Shown: positions 1-12,950 of the stretch, piece after piece
Layout of the letters: every line of letters begins with the position of its first letter
Position numbering within the stretch: the first letter of the stretch is position 1
Source of the DNA: Haliangium sp963772315
Lineage (GTDB): Bacteria; Myxococcota_A; Polyangia; Haliangiales; Haliangiaceae
Assembly (NCBI GenBank): GCA_963772315.1
Contig: CAVYWJ010000004.1
Location: 2,480,001 to 2,544,000 of the forward strand
Reading direction: 5' to 3'
Length of the DNA: 64,000 bases
Program-made: the position numbers and the translations under genes
Notes under the pieces: model-generated
Told to the model about the DNA's origin: nothing
Seen by the model: only the letters and a program-made list of their open reading frames with translations
The model's database searches: none

Positions 1-368
1 GCAAGCAGCAGCGCGTGAACGTCGCGCTGGGCACGCTGCCCGGCAACCAGCTGGGCAAGGTCGAGGCCGAGATGGGAGCCGAGAAAGGGCTGCTGTCCGG
101 GGTCACCGTGGCCAACTTGAATCCGCAGCTGCGCACGCGCTTCGAGGTCCCGGACCACGTCAAGAGCGGCGTGCTGGTCACGTCGGTCGAGCCGGGCAGT
201 CGCGCGCAACGCGTCGGCCTGCGGCCGGGCGACGTGATCCTCGAGCTCGCCCGCCAGCCAGTGGACTCGGTGGCTACGCTGGAGTCGCTGAACGAGAAGA
301 CCAAGGGCAAGGCGCTGCTCCTGGTGTCACGCGGCGGCCAGACGATCTTCATGGCGCTGCGCGAGTAA
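1..368 (+). CDS. DegP/HtrA-family periplasmic serine protease, C-terminal part
   Basis: The reading frame is open from base 3, so the gene begins outside the window; only about 121 C-terminal residues are visible. They match the end of HtrA/DegP proteases: the tail of PDZ1 (VALGTLP) followed by a complete second PDZ domain with the GVLVTSVEPGSRAQRVGLRPGD carrier loop shortened here to its core (VEPGSRA, GLRPGDVI). The protease domain and catalytic triad lie upstream and cannot be checked. The family degrades or refolds misfolded envelope proteins. The GTG at 15 is an internal Val, not a start. The stop codon is directly followed by a 41-base dispersed repeat. The family assignment is firm for the PDZ part; DegP, DegQ and DegS subtypes cannot be told apart. 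Confidence 0.85.
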   Translation, partial: KQQRVNVALGTLPGNQLGKVEAEMGAEKGLLSGVTVANLNPQLRTRFEVPDHVKSGVLVTSVEPGSRAQRVGLRPGDVILELARQPVDSVATLESLNEKTKGKALLLVSRGGQTIFMALRE

Positions 369-408
369 GAAACCATCGCCAAACCTGCTGCGCGGGTCGA
401 TGGCTGCG
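368..408 (+). repeat. Dispersed stop-proximal repeat, copy 1
   Basis: These 41 bases, beginning AGAAACCATCGCC at the stop codon of the protease gene, match 32951-32911 on the minus strand with about five mismatches. That second copy also starts at a stop codon. A third, shorter copy (18 bases) lies at 32799-32816. The position directly after coding regions suggests a REP-like intergenic repeat family. Confidence 0.6.
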
Positions 409-455
409 CGAGTAGCGCCGCGGGGCAGGGCTGGCCGCGGCTGTCTGACCGTGGC

Positions 456-929
456 ATGGTGGACGGGTGGTGTTCCGATCGCAGGAGTTCCGAGAAGCTC
501 TGCGGCAGGTGTCGAGAGCCGGCGGAACACGCGTGCCCGCGCTGCGAGCAGCCTCTCTGTGCGGGCCACGCGTTTCCACCCGACGGCTGCTGCGAGCCCT
601 GCGCGATCGAGATCTACTTGACCGTCAGCCTGGCCGGCAAGACGCACCTGACCGCCGGCACGGTGGTGGGCGGCGCGGCCACCGCGCTGTTCTACATCTG
701 CTGGCAGATCCAGTATCTGCCGCTCTCGGTGCTGGCCCTGGTGGTGGCCGGCTTCTGCGCCAGCCTGGGCGCGATCGTCTGGGGCGGCACCGTGGCGCCG
801 CGGCTGGCCAACGGCCAGTTCCAGCGCCAGTTCCGGCGCAGACCGGGCCAGCAGCGCGGGCGCCAGCTCGGCCCTGGCTCCCTCGGTGTGCCGGCGCAGC
901 TGCCCGAGTCTGGCAGCCGCACCTCCTGA
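456..929 (+). CDS. Small membrane protein with N-terminal Cys/His zinc-finger-like motif
   Basis: The 157-residue product starts with a Cys-rich module: C16-x2-C19, C27-x2-C30, C35-x2-H38 and C45/C46-x2-C49, a spacing like a B-box or other treble-clef zinc finger. Two hydrophobic stretches follow (about residues 66-84 and 88-111), which should form a membrane hairpin, then a basic Arg/Gln-rich tail. No enzyme motif is visible. It sits between the protease and a large kinase on the same strand, with 87 and 142 bases of spacing. No clear ribosome-binding site precedes the ATG, so the start is uncertain. The composition is convincing for a real gene; the function is unknown. Confidence 0.65.
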   Translation: MVDGWCSDRRSSEKLCGRCREPAEHACPRCEQPLCAGHAFPPDGCCEPCAIEIYLTVSLAGKTHLTAGTVVGGAATALFYICWQIQYLPLSVLALVVAGFCASLGAIVWGGTVAPRLANGQFQRQFRRRPGQQRGRQLGPGSLGVPAQLPESGSRTS

Positions 930-1071
930 TCGCCCTGGTTACGCGGCTGCGGGGCCAGTCATCTCGGCTACCTGGCCCTTGGGCGGACCCACTCCGCCCA
1001 AAGCACACTCGCAGCCACGACCGAATCGCTGTTATGCTGCGAGGCCGTCTGGATCTGGAGCGCTGACCGCT

Positions 1072-4000
1072 GTGCCGCGCTGTCCTACGTGCCATCGCCG
1101 CCTTGCCCTCGGCCGTCCCTGTCCGGTTGACGCCTCGCCGGCACCGCCCGCGTCGTTCGCGCAGGCGACCGAGGAGGCGCTGCCGCCCGTGCTGCCGGGC
1201 TACGAGACCGGCAACGTGCTCGGCCGCGGCGGCTTTGCGACGGTGTGGGAGGCGCGCACGATCGCGCATCCGCAGCCGGTCGCGCTCAAGGTGGGTCACG
1301 GCACGGACGTCTGGAACCGGCAGCGCTTCGAGCGCGAGGCCGAGGCCCTGCGCCGGGTCGGGGCGCCGCACGTGCCTCATCTGCACGACAGCGGCATCTC
1401 GTCCGATCAGCGACCGTACATTGCCATGGAGCTCGTGCGCGGCAAGCCGCTCTCGGCCGTGCTGGAGATGCGGACCGAGCCGCCGGCCTTGCCATGGATC
1501 TTCGAGCTGGCCGACGCGGTGCTGGCCGGGCTGGCGCACATGCACGGGCTCGGCCTCGTGCACTGCGATCTCAAGCCCGAGAACGTGGTCCTGCTCGACG
1601 GCGCGCCGCACAGCGTGCGCCTGGTGGATCTCGGCCTGGTCGTCGACCTCGGCGGCCGCTCGGGGCCGGAGCGCGAGGAGGGACAGGCGCTCGGCGCGGG
1701 CGCAGGCAGCATCGAGTACATGTCGCCGGAGCAGATCCGCGGCGACACCGACGTCAGCGTCGCGGCCGATGTGTATGCCTTCGGCGTGCTGCTCTACGAG
1801 CTGAGCACGCTGCGCCCGCCGTTCGTCGGCGATGCCGCCGCGATCGAGTACGGGCACCTCTACCTGCGCCCGCCGCGGCCGCAGAACCTGGCCGTGGTGC
1901 CCACGCCGCTGGTCGAGCTCATGCTGGCGTGTCTGGCCAAGGTGCCCGGAGAGCGGCCGGCGTCGGTGCAGCACGTCCGGGAGCAACTGGCGGACGCGCG
2001 GGAAGCGACGCTGCACGACCAGAGCGCGGTGCCGGTGGCGCCGATGGCCGACGAGGGCTCGCGGACGCTGCCGCTGCTGGCCGAGCGCAAGCAGCCGGCC
2101 GTGGTGCTGGTGACCGAGGGCTCGCTCAGCGCGAGCACGTTCGAGAGCCTGGTGCGCGGGCAGGGCGGGTTCGTGGCGAAGCGCAGCCGCACGCACGCGG
2201 TGGCCGTGTTTCCCAGCGCGCAGATCGATGATCCGGCGCGCGCGGCGCTGGCCTGCGCGCGCCTCATCGTCGACCGCCTGGGCGGGAACGCGGCGCTGCA
2301 CGCGGTGCCGCTGGTGCTCCGGCCGCGCCGCCAGGGACCGCCCATGGTGCGCAGCCCGGACGTGGACCAGCCCGAGCAGTGGCTGCCGCCCGGGCCCTGG
2401 CAAGGCATCGTCCTCACCGATGCGCTGGCCGCGAGCTTGCCCGCGGACGCGACCATGCCGGCCGCGGTGGGCGAGGGCTTCGCCGTGCCCGCGGTGCAGC
2501 GCACGATCGCCCAGGAGCCGCGCCTGGTCGGTCGCGCGGAGGTCCTGGCGCGCGCCCGCGCCAGCTTGCGCGCAGCGCTCGACACCGCCACGCCCGGGCT
2601 GTTCACGATCATGGCGGCGCAGGGCATGGGCCGGTCGCGCCTGATCCGCGAGCTCGAGCAGATGGCTCGCAGCATGCACGCCGAGGCAGCGGTGCGCCGC
2701 CACGGCCTGGCCGATGGCGAGCTGCCGGCGGCCGAGCTCGAGGTGCCACCTGCGGGCAAGCCCCTGGTGCTGCTCCTCGACGACGCCCACCTGGCGCGCG
2801 ACGAAGTCCTCGACCGGATCGAGCACCTCACCCTCGACACCGACAACGCGCCGATCTGGATCGCGGTCACTGCCTTGCCGCGGCTGGAGGAGATGCGCCC
2901 GCGCTGGGGCATGCGCGCCAATCGCCACGAGCGGGTGGCGCTCGGGCCGCTGGCCGAGGCCGACGCCCTGGCGCTGAGCGCCGAGCTGCTCCTGCCCGCG
3001 GAGTATCCGCCCGCGGACTTCCTGCGCGCGCTGGTCGAGTGGGCCGGCTGCCGGCCGCTCTATCTGGTACGCCTGGTCACCGAGCTCAAGCGCCGCGGCC
3101 TGGTGCGGTCGCGCGGCAGCGGCGAGGGCTTCTACGTCGCGGCCAGCGAGCTCGGCGGCCTGCCGGCGTCCGCGGCCGAGCAGTGGCTGGCCAGCCGCGA
3201 GCTCGACGGGATGACGCCCGAGCTCGCGGCCTGCGTGCGGCTGTGCGCGGTGCTCGGCCCCACGTTTCATCGCGCCGAGCTGGTGCACGTGCTGGATGCG
3301 CTCGATCGCACGGGCAGCGCCGGGACCACCATGGACGCGGGCGTGGGCACGGGCGAGCTGGTGGCGCGCGGGCTGCTCAAGGAGCTGGCGCCCGGTCGGT
3401 TCGCGTTCACCAGCGCGGCGTTTCGCGAGGCGATCTGCGCGCTGCTCGGCAGCGATGATCGGGCCCGCATCCATGTCCACGCCAGCGACTACTGGCGCAC
3501 CCGGCTGGACGGCGACGGCAGCGACGGCTTCGCCCTGGAGCGCTTCGCGCATCACGCCGATGCCTGCGGCCTGAGCGGCGAGTCGGCGCGGGCGTTCCTG
3601 CAGCTCGGCGACCTGGCCCGCGCGAACCACCAGGACACCCGCGCCGATGCCTTCTACACCGCGGCGGTGCGCGCGGCCGGTGTCGCGGACCGCGCTGCGC
3701 TGCGCTCGATGCGCGCCGCGGCGCTCGGCGGTCGAGGGCATGTACGCTACCGGCTGCACCGGCTCGCCGATGCCATCGAGGATCTGCGCGCGGCCCGGAC
3801 CGCGTTCGAGGCGCTCGGTCAAGGCCACATGGTCGTGGCGCTGCTGCTCGAGGAGGCGACCGCGCTCGACTGGGCAGGGAAGTTCGAGGAGTCGGCGGAG
3901 CGCACCGAGGAAGCCGCGCTGCTGGCGCTGGCCGTGCCCGGCGTGCAGGCCGACCTCAAGCTGGCCGCGCGGCTGCGCCTCGCGCGCGGGCGCACCCACT

Positions 4001-4845
4001 GGCGGCGCAGCGAGCTGCCCGAGGCCATCGCCACGCTCGAGGAAGCCGTGACCGGCGCCCACGCGGCCCGCGATCGCGAGACCGAGAGCGTCGGCCTGCT
4101 GCTCCTGGCCATGGCCCTGGTCCTGGACAGCCGGCTCGACGAGGCCGAGCAGCGCTTCGCCGAGGTCCTGGCCCTGTGCGAGGCCTCGGGAGATGCCTTA
4201 CATCTGTGCGGCGTGTATGCCAATCGTATGTTCTTGTGGTCAGTGCTCAAGCAGACCGAGCGCGCCATGGCCGACCTGCGCCGCGCGATCGAGCTGGCAC
4301 GCGAGATTGGCAATCCCACACCTGAGACCATTGCCACCCACAATCTCGCCGAGCTCCTGTACTGGAGTGGTGAAGACGATGAGTCTTTGGTTCTGGCGCA
4401 TCGCGCGCTGCGGCTTCACGAGCGCTGCGGCGAGGCCACGATTCCCGAGCATGCCTTGCTGGTGGCGCGCATCCACGCGGCACGCGGCGAGATCGCAGAG
4501 GTCCGCGCGCAGCTCGCATGGCTGGACGCACATTGTCCCAGCGAGTCGCGCTCCGCAGCCGCGCGCATCCTGGACGACATGCTGCGACTCGTGATTGCAA
4601 GCAGCACACGCCAGGCAGTCGGCGCCGCCGACTGGGACGCGCTGCTCGAGCGCGCGCGCCCGGCCGTTCCGGTCGAGGAGCTGGTCGAGATCCTCTGGTG
4701 GCGGGCGCGCCTGGCGGTGCGCTTCGCGCGCTGGCGCGAAGCGGCCAGTGCGCTGCACGAGGCGCGCGAGCGGCTCGGCGAGGTGCCGATCTGGCGCCAG
4801 CGACTCGATGCACTGGGTGAGCGTATCCCCGAATACGCCTTCTAG
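1072..4845 (+). CDS. Ser/Thr protein kinase with cyclase-like, AAA-like and TPR regions
   Basis: GTG at 1072 is preferred because GGAG lies 11 bases upstream and the protein then opens with a small zinc-ribbon (C4-x2-C7, C17), common in myxobacterial kinases. It has 1257 residues. The kinase domain spans about 44-310: Gly loop GRGGFATV (51-58), Lys73, H164-C165-D166 in place of HRD, LKPEN, and D186-L187-G188 in place of DFG. A segment at about 345-480 resembles a degenerate nucleotide-cyclase fold. A P-loop-like region follows (GMGRSR around 518-523, without the Walker A Lys) with a Walker B-like LLLDDAH (about 567-573). The last 450 residues are helical TPR-like repeats. It resembles STAND-type signalling kinases, but the ATPase part is probably unable to bind nucleotide normally. 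The extra upstream in-frame sequence from 886 is judged non-coding. Confidence 0.9.
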   Translation: MPRCPTCHRRLALGRPCPVDASPAPPASFAQATEEALPPVLPGYETGNVLGRGGFATVWEARTIAHPQPVALKVGHGTDVWNRQRFEREAEALRRVGAPHVPHLHDSGISSDQRPYIAMELVRGKPLSAVLEMRTEPPALPWIFELADAVLAGLAHMHGLGLVHCDLKPENVVLLDGAPHSVRLVDLGLVVDLGGRSGPEREEGQALGAGAGSIEYMSPEQIRGDTDVSVAADVYAFGVLLYELSTLRPPFVGDAAAIEYGHLYLRPPRPQNLAVVPTPLVELMLACLAKVPGERPASVQHVREQLADAREATLHDQSAVPVAPMADEGSRTLPLLAERKQPAVVLVTEGSLSASTFESLVRGQGGFVAKRSRTHAVAVFPSAQIDDPARAALACARLIVDRLGGNAALHAVPLVLRPRRQGPPMVRSPDVDQPEQWLPPGPWQGIVLTDALAASLPADATMPAAVGEGFAVPAVQRTIAQEPRLVGRAEVLARARASLRAALDTATPGLFTIMAAQGMGRSRLIRELEQMARSMHAEAAVRRHGLADGELPAAELEVPPAGKPLVLLLDDAHLARDEVLDRIEHLTLDTDNAPIWIAVTALPRLEEMRPRWGMRANRHERVALGPLAEADALALSAELLLPAEYPPADFLRALVEWAGCRPLYLVRLVTELKRRGLVRSRGSGEGFYVAASELGGLPASAAEQWLASRELDGMTPELAACVRLCAVLGPTFHRAELVHVLDALDRTGSAGTTMDAGVGTGELVARGLLKELAPGRFAFTSAAFREAICALLGSDDRARIHVHASDYWRTRLDGDGSDGFALERFAHHADACGLSGESARAFLQLGDLARANHQDTRADAFYTAAVRAAGVADRAALRSMRAAALGGRGHVRYRLHRLADAIEDLRAARTAFEALGQGHMVVALLLEEATALDWAGKFEESAERTEEAALLALAVPGVQADLKLAARLRLARGRTHWRRSELPEAIATLEEAVTGAHAARDRETESVGLLLLAMALVLDSRLDEAEQRFAEVLALCEASGDALHLCGVYANRMFLWSVLKQTERAMADLRRAIELAREIGNPTPETIATHNLAELLYWSGEDDESLVLAHRALRLHERCGEATIPEHALLVARIHAARGEIAEVRAQLAWLDAHCPSESRSAAARILDDMLRLVIASSTRQAVGAADWDALLERARPAVPVEELVEILWWRARLAVRFARWREAASALHEARERLGEVPIWRQRLDALGERIPEYAF

Positions 4846-4874
4846 CCGACACTAGCGCATCTGCATGTCGGTGT

Positions 4875-4896
4875 ATGGGACGCACTCTCGTCCCAT
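4875..4896. terminator. Perfect 8-bp hairpin after the kinase gene
   Basis: ATGGGACG and CGTCCCAT form a perfect 8-bp inverted repeat with a 6-base loop, 29 bases after the kinase stop codon. There is no T-run, so it may be a weak or factor-dependent terminator, or an operator. The rest of the 4846-5056 gap is unusually A/T-rich for this genome (about 4910-4975) and probably holds the promoter of the next gene. Confidence 0.45.
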
Positions 4897-5056
4897 GATG
4901 GAGTGCGGGTGTTCTGTATTACGGTGGATTTCAGTACGAAAAGAATTCTTCGCACAGTGGGGAAAGAATTTGCTATGAGAGAGGAACGCGGCGCTCACGC
5001 GAGCCGTTACTGACGAGCGGCAAAGCAAGGGCGATACCGAAAGGTAGGAGAAAATC

Positions 5057-6292
5057 ATGCACCGTACGAACCTCTCGGGAATCATGTTTGCCATGCTCGT
5101 TGCGGGCTGTGTCGTCGAGGCGCCGGATCAGTTGACGGTCGGCTTGAACCGGAGGGCCCAGAGTGATGACAACCGGCTGTCGGTCAATCGGCTCAGCATG
5201 AACCGGCTCTCGCTGAATCGGTTGTCGGTGAATCGGCTCTCGCTGAATCGGCTCTCGCTGAATCGCCTCTCCTTGAACAGCCTGGCCGCGGGCGATCTCG
5301 AGACCACGAACGAGGGCCGCGAGCTGCTCACGTACGTGGCCAAGTGTGCGCTGCGCGAGGTGGACATCCTGGTGGCCCAGCATGACGGCGTCACCTACGA
5401 GTTCCCGGGCCTGCTCGGCGTGGCGCCGGAGTGGGAGAATGGCCCCCTCACGACCGCGGGGCAGCAGTGGGTGTCGGGATGCCTGCTCGCGCATGTGAAC
5501 GCGTTCGGTACCTCGGTGCCGATCTCGCTGCGCGCCGCCGGCAAGCTCGACGCCGACGTGTCCGAGAGCCTCGCCTTCCCGGTCTACGAAGCCACGTTCT
5601 TCGGCAACGTCTTCAACGTCGCGCAGGACATGTATGCGTGCACCGGTGACATGCCGGACGTGGCCCACGCCCTCAGCACGGATCGCGCGCTGCGCGTGTG
5701 CTCGGACGCCGAGAACGCCGATGGTACCTCGGACTGCCAGTTCATCACGGTCGGCCGCTGCCGCGACGTGTGCAACGACAAGCACTCGCCCAAGATGGGC
5801 TGGACCGGCTGCGCCGCCGACGGCACCGTCTTTCCCGAGGCCGTGAGCGTGTACCTCACGATCTCGGTTCCCGAGGCCGCCAACATGTACTGCGCACCCG
5901 GCGAGCGCTGCGAGTTCGAGAGCGAGCGCGGCCAGGACGGCAACGTCAGCTGCACCGGCGCCGACCGCTGCGAGTCCGAGCTCGATGATGACGGCGTGTA
6001 CAAGGTGGACTGCGCTGATACCCGCCGGTGCGAGGTCGAGTGCGACGGTGACATGCTGTGCGATGTCAACTGCGCCGGCAGCGACCGCTGCCAGACCGAG
6101 TGCAAGGACGACTCCGTCTGCGAGATCGACTGCAAGGGCTCCGATCGCTGCAACGAGGTCAAGTGCCACGATAACTCCCAGTGCCTCCTCCACTGCGAGG
6201 ACGCCAACAAGTGCCAGTTCGCCAAGTGCGAGGGTCAGGTCCGCCAGTGCCCGGGCAACATCCTGGTTTGCAACCGCGAGTGCCCGAACTGA
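5057..6292 (+). CDS. Lipoprotein with NRLSx tandem repeats and Cys-rich C-terminal region
   Basis: A strong site (TAGGAG, 6 bases before ATG) fixes the start. The 411-residue protein has a signal peptide with lipobox VAG-C18. Residues 39-78 are eight tandem pentapeptides of form N-R-L-S-x (the last degenerate). A middle domain of about 190 residues with scattered Cys (about 83-270) follows; no family was recognised. From about residue 275 to the end come roughly ten short repeats of pattern C-x(3-6)-C rich in Asp/Glu (for example SDRCQTECKDDSVCEIDC), suggesting a disulphide-bonded or metal-binding surface stalk. It is expected on the outer membrane or cell surface. It stands alone between two kinase genes. 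No function is claimed. Confidence 0.85.
   Translation: MHRTNLSGIMFAMLVAGCVVEAPDQLTVGLNRRAQSDDNRLSVNRLSMNRLSLNRLSVNRLSLNRLSLNRLSLNSLAAGDLETTNEGRELLTYVAKCALREVDILVAQHDGVTYEFPGLLGVAPEWENGPLTTAGQQWVSGCLLAHVNAFGTSVPISLRAAGKLDADVSESLAFPVYEATFFGNVFNVAQDMYACTGDMPDVAHALSTDRALRVCSDAENADGTSDCQFITVGRCRDVCNDKHSPKMGWTGCAADGTVFPEAVSVYLTISVPEAANMYCAPGERCEFESERGQDGNVSCTGADRCESELDDDGVYKVDCADTRRCEVECDGDMLCDVNCAGSDRCQTECKDDSVCEIDCKGSDRCNEVKCHDNSQCLLHCEDANKCQFAKCEGQVRQCPGNILVCNRECPN
5171..5290 (+). repeat. 15-bp tandem repeats coding for NRLSx
   Basis: Seven intact copies of a 15-base unit (consensus AATCGGCTCTCGCTG) plus one degenerate copy lie in frame and code for NRLS-V/M/L. Synonymous differences between copies show they are not all freshly duplicated. 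Confidence 0.9.
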
Positions 6293-6411
6293 TCATCTAG
6301 AAGCGACCACGCGACCAAGCGTCCACGCGCCCTCGAGCGCCGGCCTGCACAAAAGATGGAGCCCGGCCGGGGTTCTCTGTTAAGCTCTGCCAGCCACCGC
6401 AGGGCACCCCT

Positions 6412-8754
<2,343 letters not shown>

Positions 8755-8824
8755 TCTCCGGCGCGCTGCCTGCGCGCCAGGCGCTGTGCGCTTCCGGCGC
8801 GGCCGTGCGCGCCAGGCGCTGCCC

Positions 8825-9706
8825 TCAGGCGCGCTCGAAGTGCTCGGCCAGCGCCGCGTTGACGCGCTCGGGCGCTTCCTGCTGCACCCAGTGCCCGGCG
8901 CCTTCGATGACCACCCGGTCGAAATCGCTCGCGTACGCCTGGTAGGGCGCGGGCTCGGCGAACCAGGGCCCGAGCACGGGATCCCCGAGCCCCCAGACCA
9001 GCCGCGTGGGCACCGGCGTCGGCGTCGGCTCGTCCAGGGACTTCCGCGCCGCCCGGTAGTAGTTGATACCTGGCAGCCCGCGCTCGCGCAGCTGGCGCAC
9101 GTAGGGTGCGAGCACCTCGTCGGTGAACACCTCGCGCCGCACGGCCGCCTCGTGAAACGCCTTGCGCATATGGCGCTCGGGGTTGCGCCGGAGCCACCAC
9201 TCCGGGAGCCGGGGCAGCTGGAACACGAACATGTACCAGAGCCGGACCAGCTGCCGGGGATTGCGCAGCGCCTCGCGCACCAGCATGCCGGGCGGCGGAC
9301 AGTTGAGCACCGACAGCGTGCGCAGCCGCATCGGCGCCCGCTGCGCCATTTCCCAGGCCACGGCGCCGCCCCAGTCGTGCCCCACCAGGTGCACGGGCGC
9401 GCCGCCGAGCACGTCGATCAGCGCGAGCACGTCGTCGCACAGATGCTCCATGCGGTAATCGGCCACGCGTGCGGGCGCGTCCGTGCCGCCGTAGCCGCGC
9501 ATGTCGGGCGCGACCACCAGGTAGCGATCCCCCAGCCCGGCGAGCTGCCCGCGCCAGCTGATCGCCAGCTCGGGAAAGCCGTGCAGGCACAGGACGATGG
9601 GCGCCCCGTGCGCGGGGCCGCGCGCGTACCAGCGCATCTTCAGCCCCGACGCCAGGCGCGTCTCCTCCATGCGCGTGCCCGCGGGAAACCAGCCGAGATC
9701 GCTCAT
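8825..9706 (-). CDS. Alpha/beta hydrolase, epoxide hydrolase-like
   Basis: The ATG at 9706 gives a 293-residue protein, the usual length for soluble epoxide hydrolases and haloalkane dehalogenases. Visible features are the oxyanion motif HGFPE (42-46), nucleophile elbow GHDWGG with D111, a cap domain (about 135-225) containing NYY (215-217) that could supply the ring-opening Tyr, the acid D242 and the base H272 (GAGHW). An Asp nucleophile with HGxP and a cap Tyr favours epoxide hydrolysis. The gene is convergent with the pseudokinase gene and divergent from the hybrid kinase at 9921. Longer in-frame sequence upstream of 9706 is not needed for the fold. The substrate cannot be predicted. Confidence 0.88.
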   Translation of the reverse strand: MSDLGWFPAGTRMEETRLASGLKMRWYARGPAHGAPIVLCLHGFPELAISWRGQLAGLGDRYLVVAPDMRGYGGTDAPARVADYRMEHLCDDVLALIDVLGGAPVHLVGHDWGGAVAWEMAQRAPMRLRTLSVLNCPPPGMLVREALRNPRQLVRLWYMFVFQLPRLPEWWLRRNPERHMRKAFHEAAVRREVFTDEVLAPYVRQLRERGLPGINYYRAARKSLDEPTPTPVPTRLVWGLGDPVLGPWFAEPAPYQAYASDFDRVVIEGAGHWVQQEAPERVNAALAEHFERA

Positions 9707-9920
9707 CGAGGCAGCATACCCTGCACCTCCGACCGAGCGAACCATGGTGCGTCTCGGCCGCGCCTGGTCGTCACCAGCGTGCCCGGCGCACGAACCCGAA
9801 CAAGCCCCCTCCCTCTCGACGCCGCGCCGCGATAAGATGAAACGCCTGGGAAGTCCAAGACTTGCTGACTTCCTACCAGCCCGGCTGTCCCACATCAGAC
9901 AGATGCCGGCGGCAGACGCC

Positions 9921-11903
<1,983 letters not shown>

Positions 11904-12170
11904 CGAGCGCTCTGCCAGGCGATCGCGAGCGGGGTGAATACGGCCGCGCTGATGGGGTGATCGAGCCGAGAGGGGAAAACCTCGCTTCCGCTGGACGCGC
12001 CGCCAGACCACCGGCCGCGCGACAGCCTCGCCACCAAGCACGACACGATAGGCCGGTGGTCACCGGCGCTCCGCGCTCCGTTGGCATCCTCGCCCTCCAG
12101 GCGAGGAGCACTCCGCGAGGCCAGCGTCAGTTGACGTTTCCCCCTCTCGTCTGCACTCGCTGACCCCGCG

Positions 12171-12404
12171 TTACCTCCTGCCCGCACGGCCAGCACCGCT
12201 GGAGCCGTCACGGGCGCGGACGCTTGAAGCCTCGGCGCCAACCTTGTTGGCCACCCTCTGGAGATACTTCAGATCGTGGAGTTCGCTACACAGCTGCTCC
12301 CAGCGGGTTGGATTGGTCCCGCTCGAACAGCCGGCACGAGCCACGATGAATGCGGCGAACACGATGACGGCAAGAACCCGCGGACGTACGAGATTGGATG
12401 GCAT
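12171..12404 (-). CDS. Possible small secreted protein
   Basis: From ATG 12404 a 77-residue product begins with a basic N-terminus and a hydrophobic stretch (VLAVIVFAAFIV), then AGCSSG, like a lipoprotein signal, although Arg at -3 does not fit the lipobox well. The rest (RWEQLCSELHDLKYLQRVANKVG) looks like a short amphipathic helix. No family was recognised. The 267 bases between it and the hybrid kinase hold no other feature I can support. Confidence 0.35.
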   Translation of the reverse strand: MPSNLVRPRVLAVIVFAAFIVARAGCSSGTNPTRWEQLCSELHDLKYLQRVANKVGAEASSVRARDGSSGAGRAGRR

Positions 12405-12546
12405 GGACCTGACTGGCCTGCCAGGCAACCCGCACGCAAGTTATCGACATTCCTGGCGCTGACACCGTGCGCCGGCCCGTCCGAGGCGCCCGGTTCGATC
12501 ACAGACACGTCCCGAGAACACTCGGGCGAGCTGTCACGCGCGGAAA

Positions 12547-12836
12547 GCGTGCACGCCCTCGACCCCCGCGCACGGAATTTCCCTGACACCGCGCCCCGCG
12601 ACACATCGAACGCCCTCAGCGCGCCGACAGCGTGTCTTGCAAAAAAAAGGCACGCCCTCAGCGCGCCGACAGCGTGTCGCGCAGAAAACGGCAGCCGGGG
12701 CGGGGATCCGGGGCGTGTCCCGCAGAAAGGCAGCCGGGCTGAGGGGCCGGCTGCGTGTCGCAGGGAACACGGAGGCTGGCCCGCGAGCTGGCCGGCGGTC
12801 TGCAGAGAAGAGGATGGCCAGCGTCCACATCGCCCT
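12547..12836. repeat. Imperfect array of 40-42-bp repeats
   Basis: Units begin near 12547, 12588, 12630, 12672, 12713, 12753 and 12795, a period of 40-42 bases. The best conserved part is GCGTGTCxCGCAGAAA; the remainder of each unit varies, with pairs of neighbours sharing ACGCCCTCAGCGCGCCGACA. The array lies in the gap downstream of the DUF4276-like gene. The period is not a multiple of three overall, so it is unlikely to be coding. The unit starting at 12753 (GTGTCGCAGGGAAC) resembles the core of the 43-bp repeats at 50.6-51.2 kb. Confidence 0.6.
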
Positions 12837-12950
12837 GCGGGAAGCCGCGCTGATCGTTCATCCCCGCGACGTGGCAGGCACTTTCTTCGCTACCCACTGC
12901 ACCAGTCGTTCGAAGCTCGGCACATCGCGACGAACGATGCCTCGCGCCGG

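Noticed and set aside
625..4062. 1145-codon open frame on the minus strand
   Set aside because: It mirrors the kinase-ATPase-TPR gene, is rich in Arg/Ala/His and has no domain; it is a codon-bias shadow.
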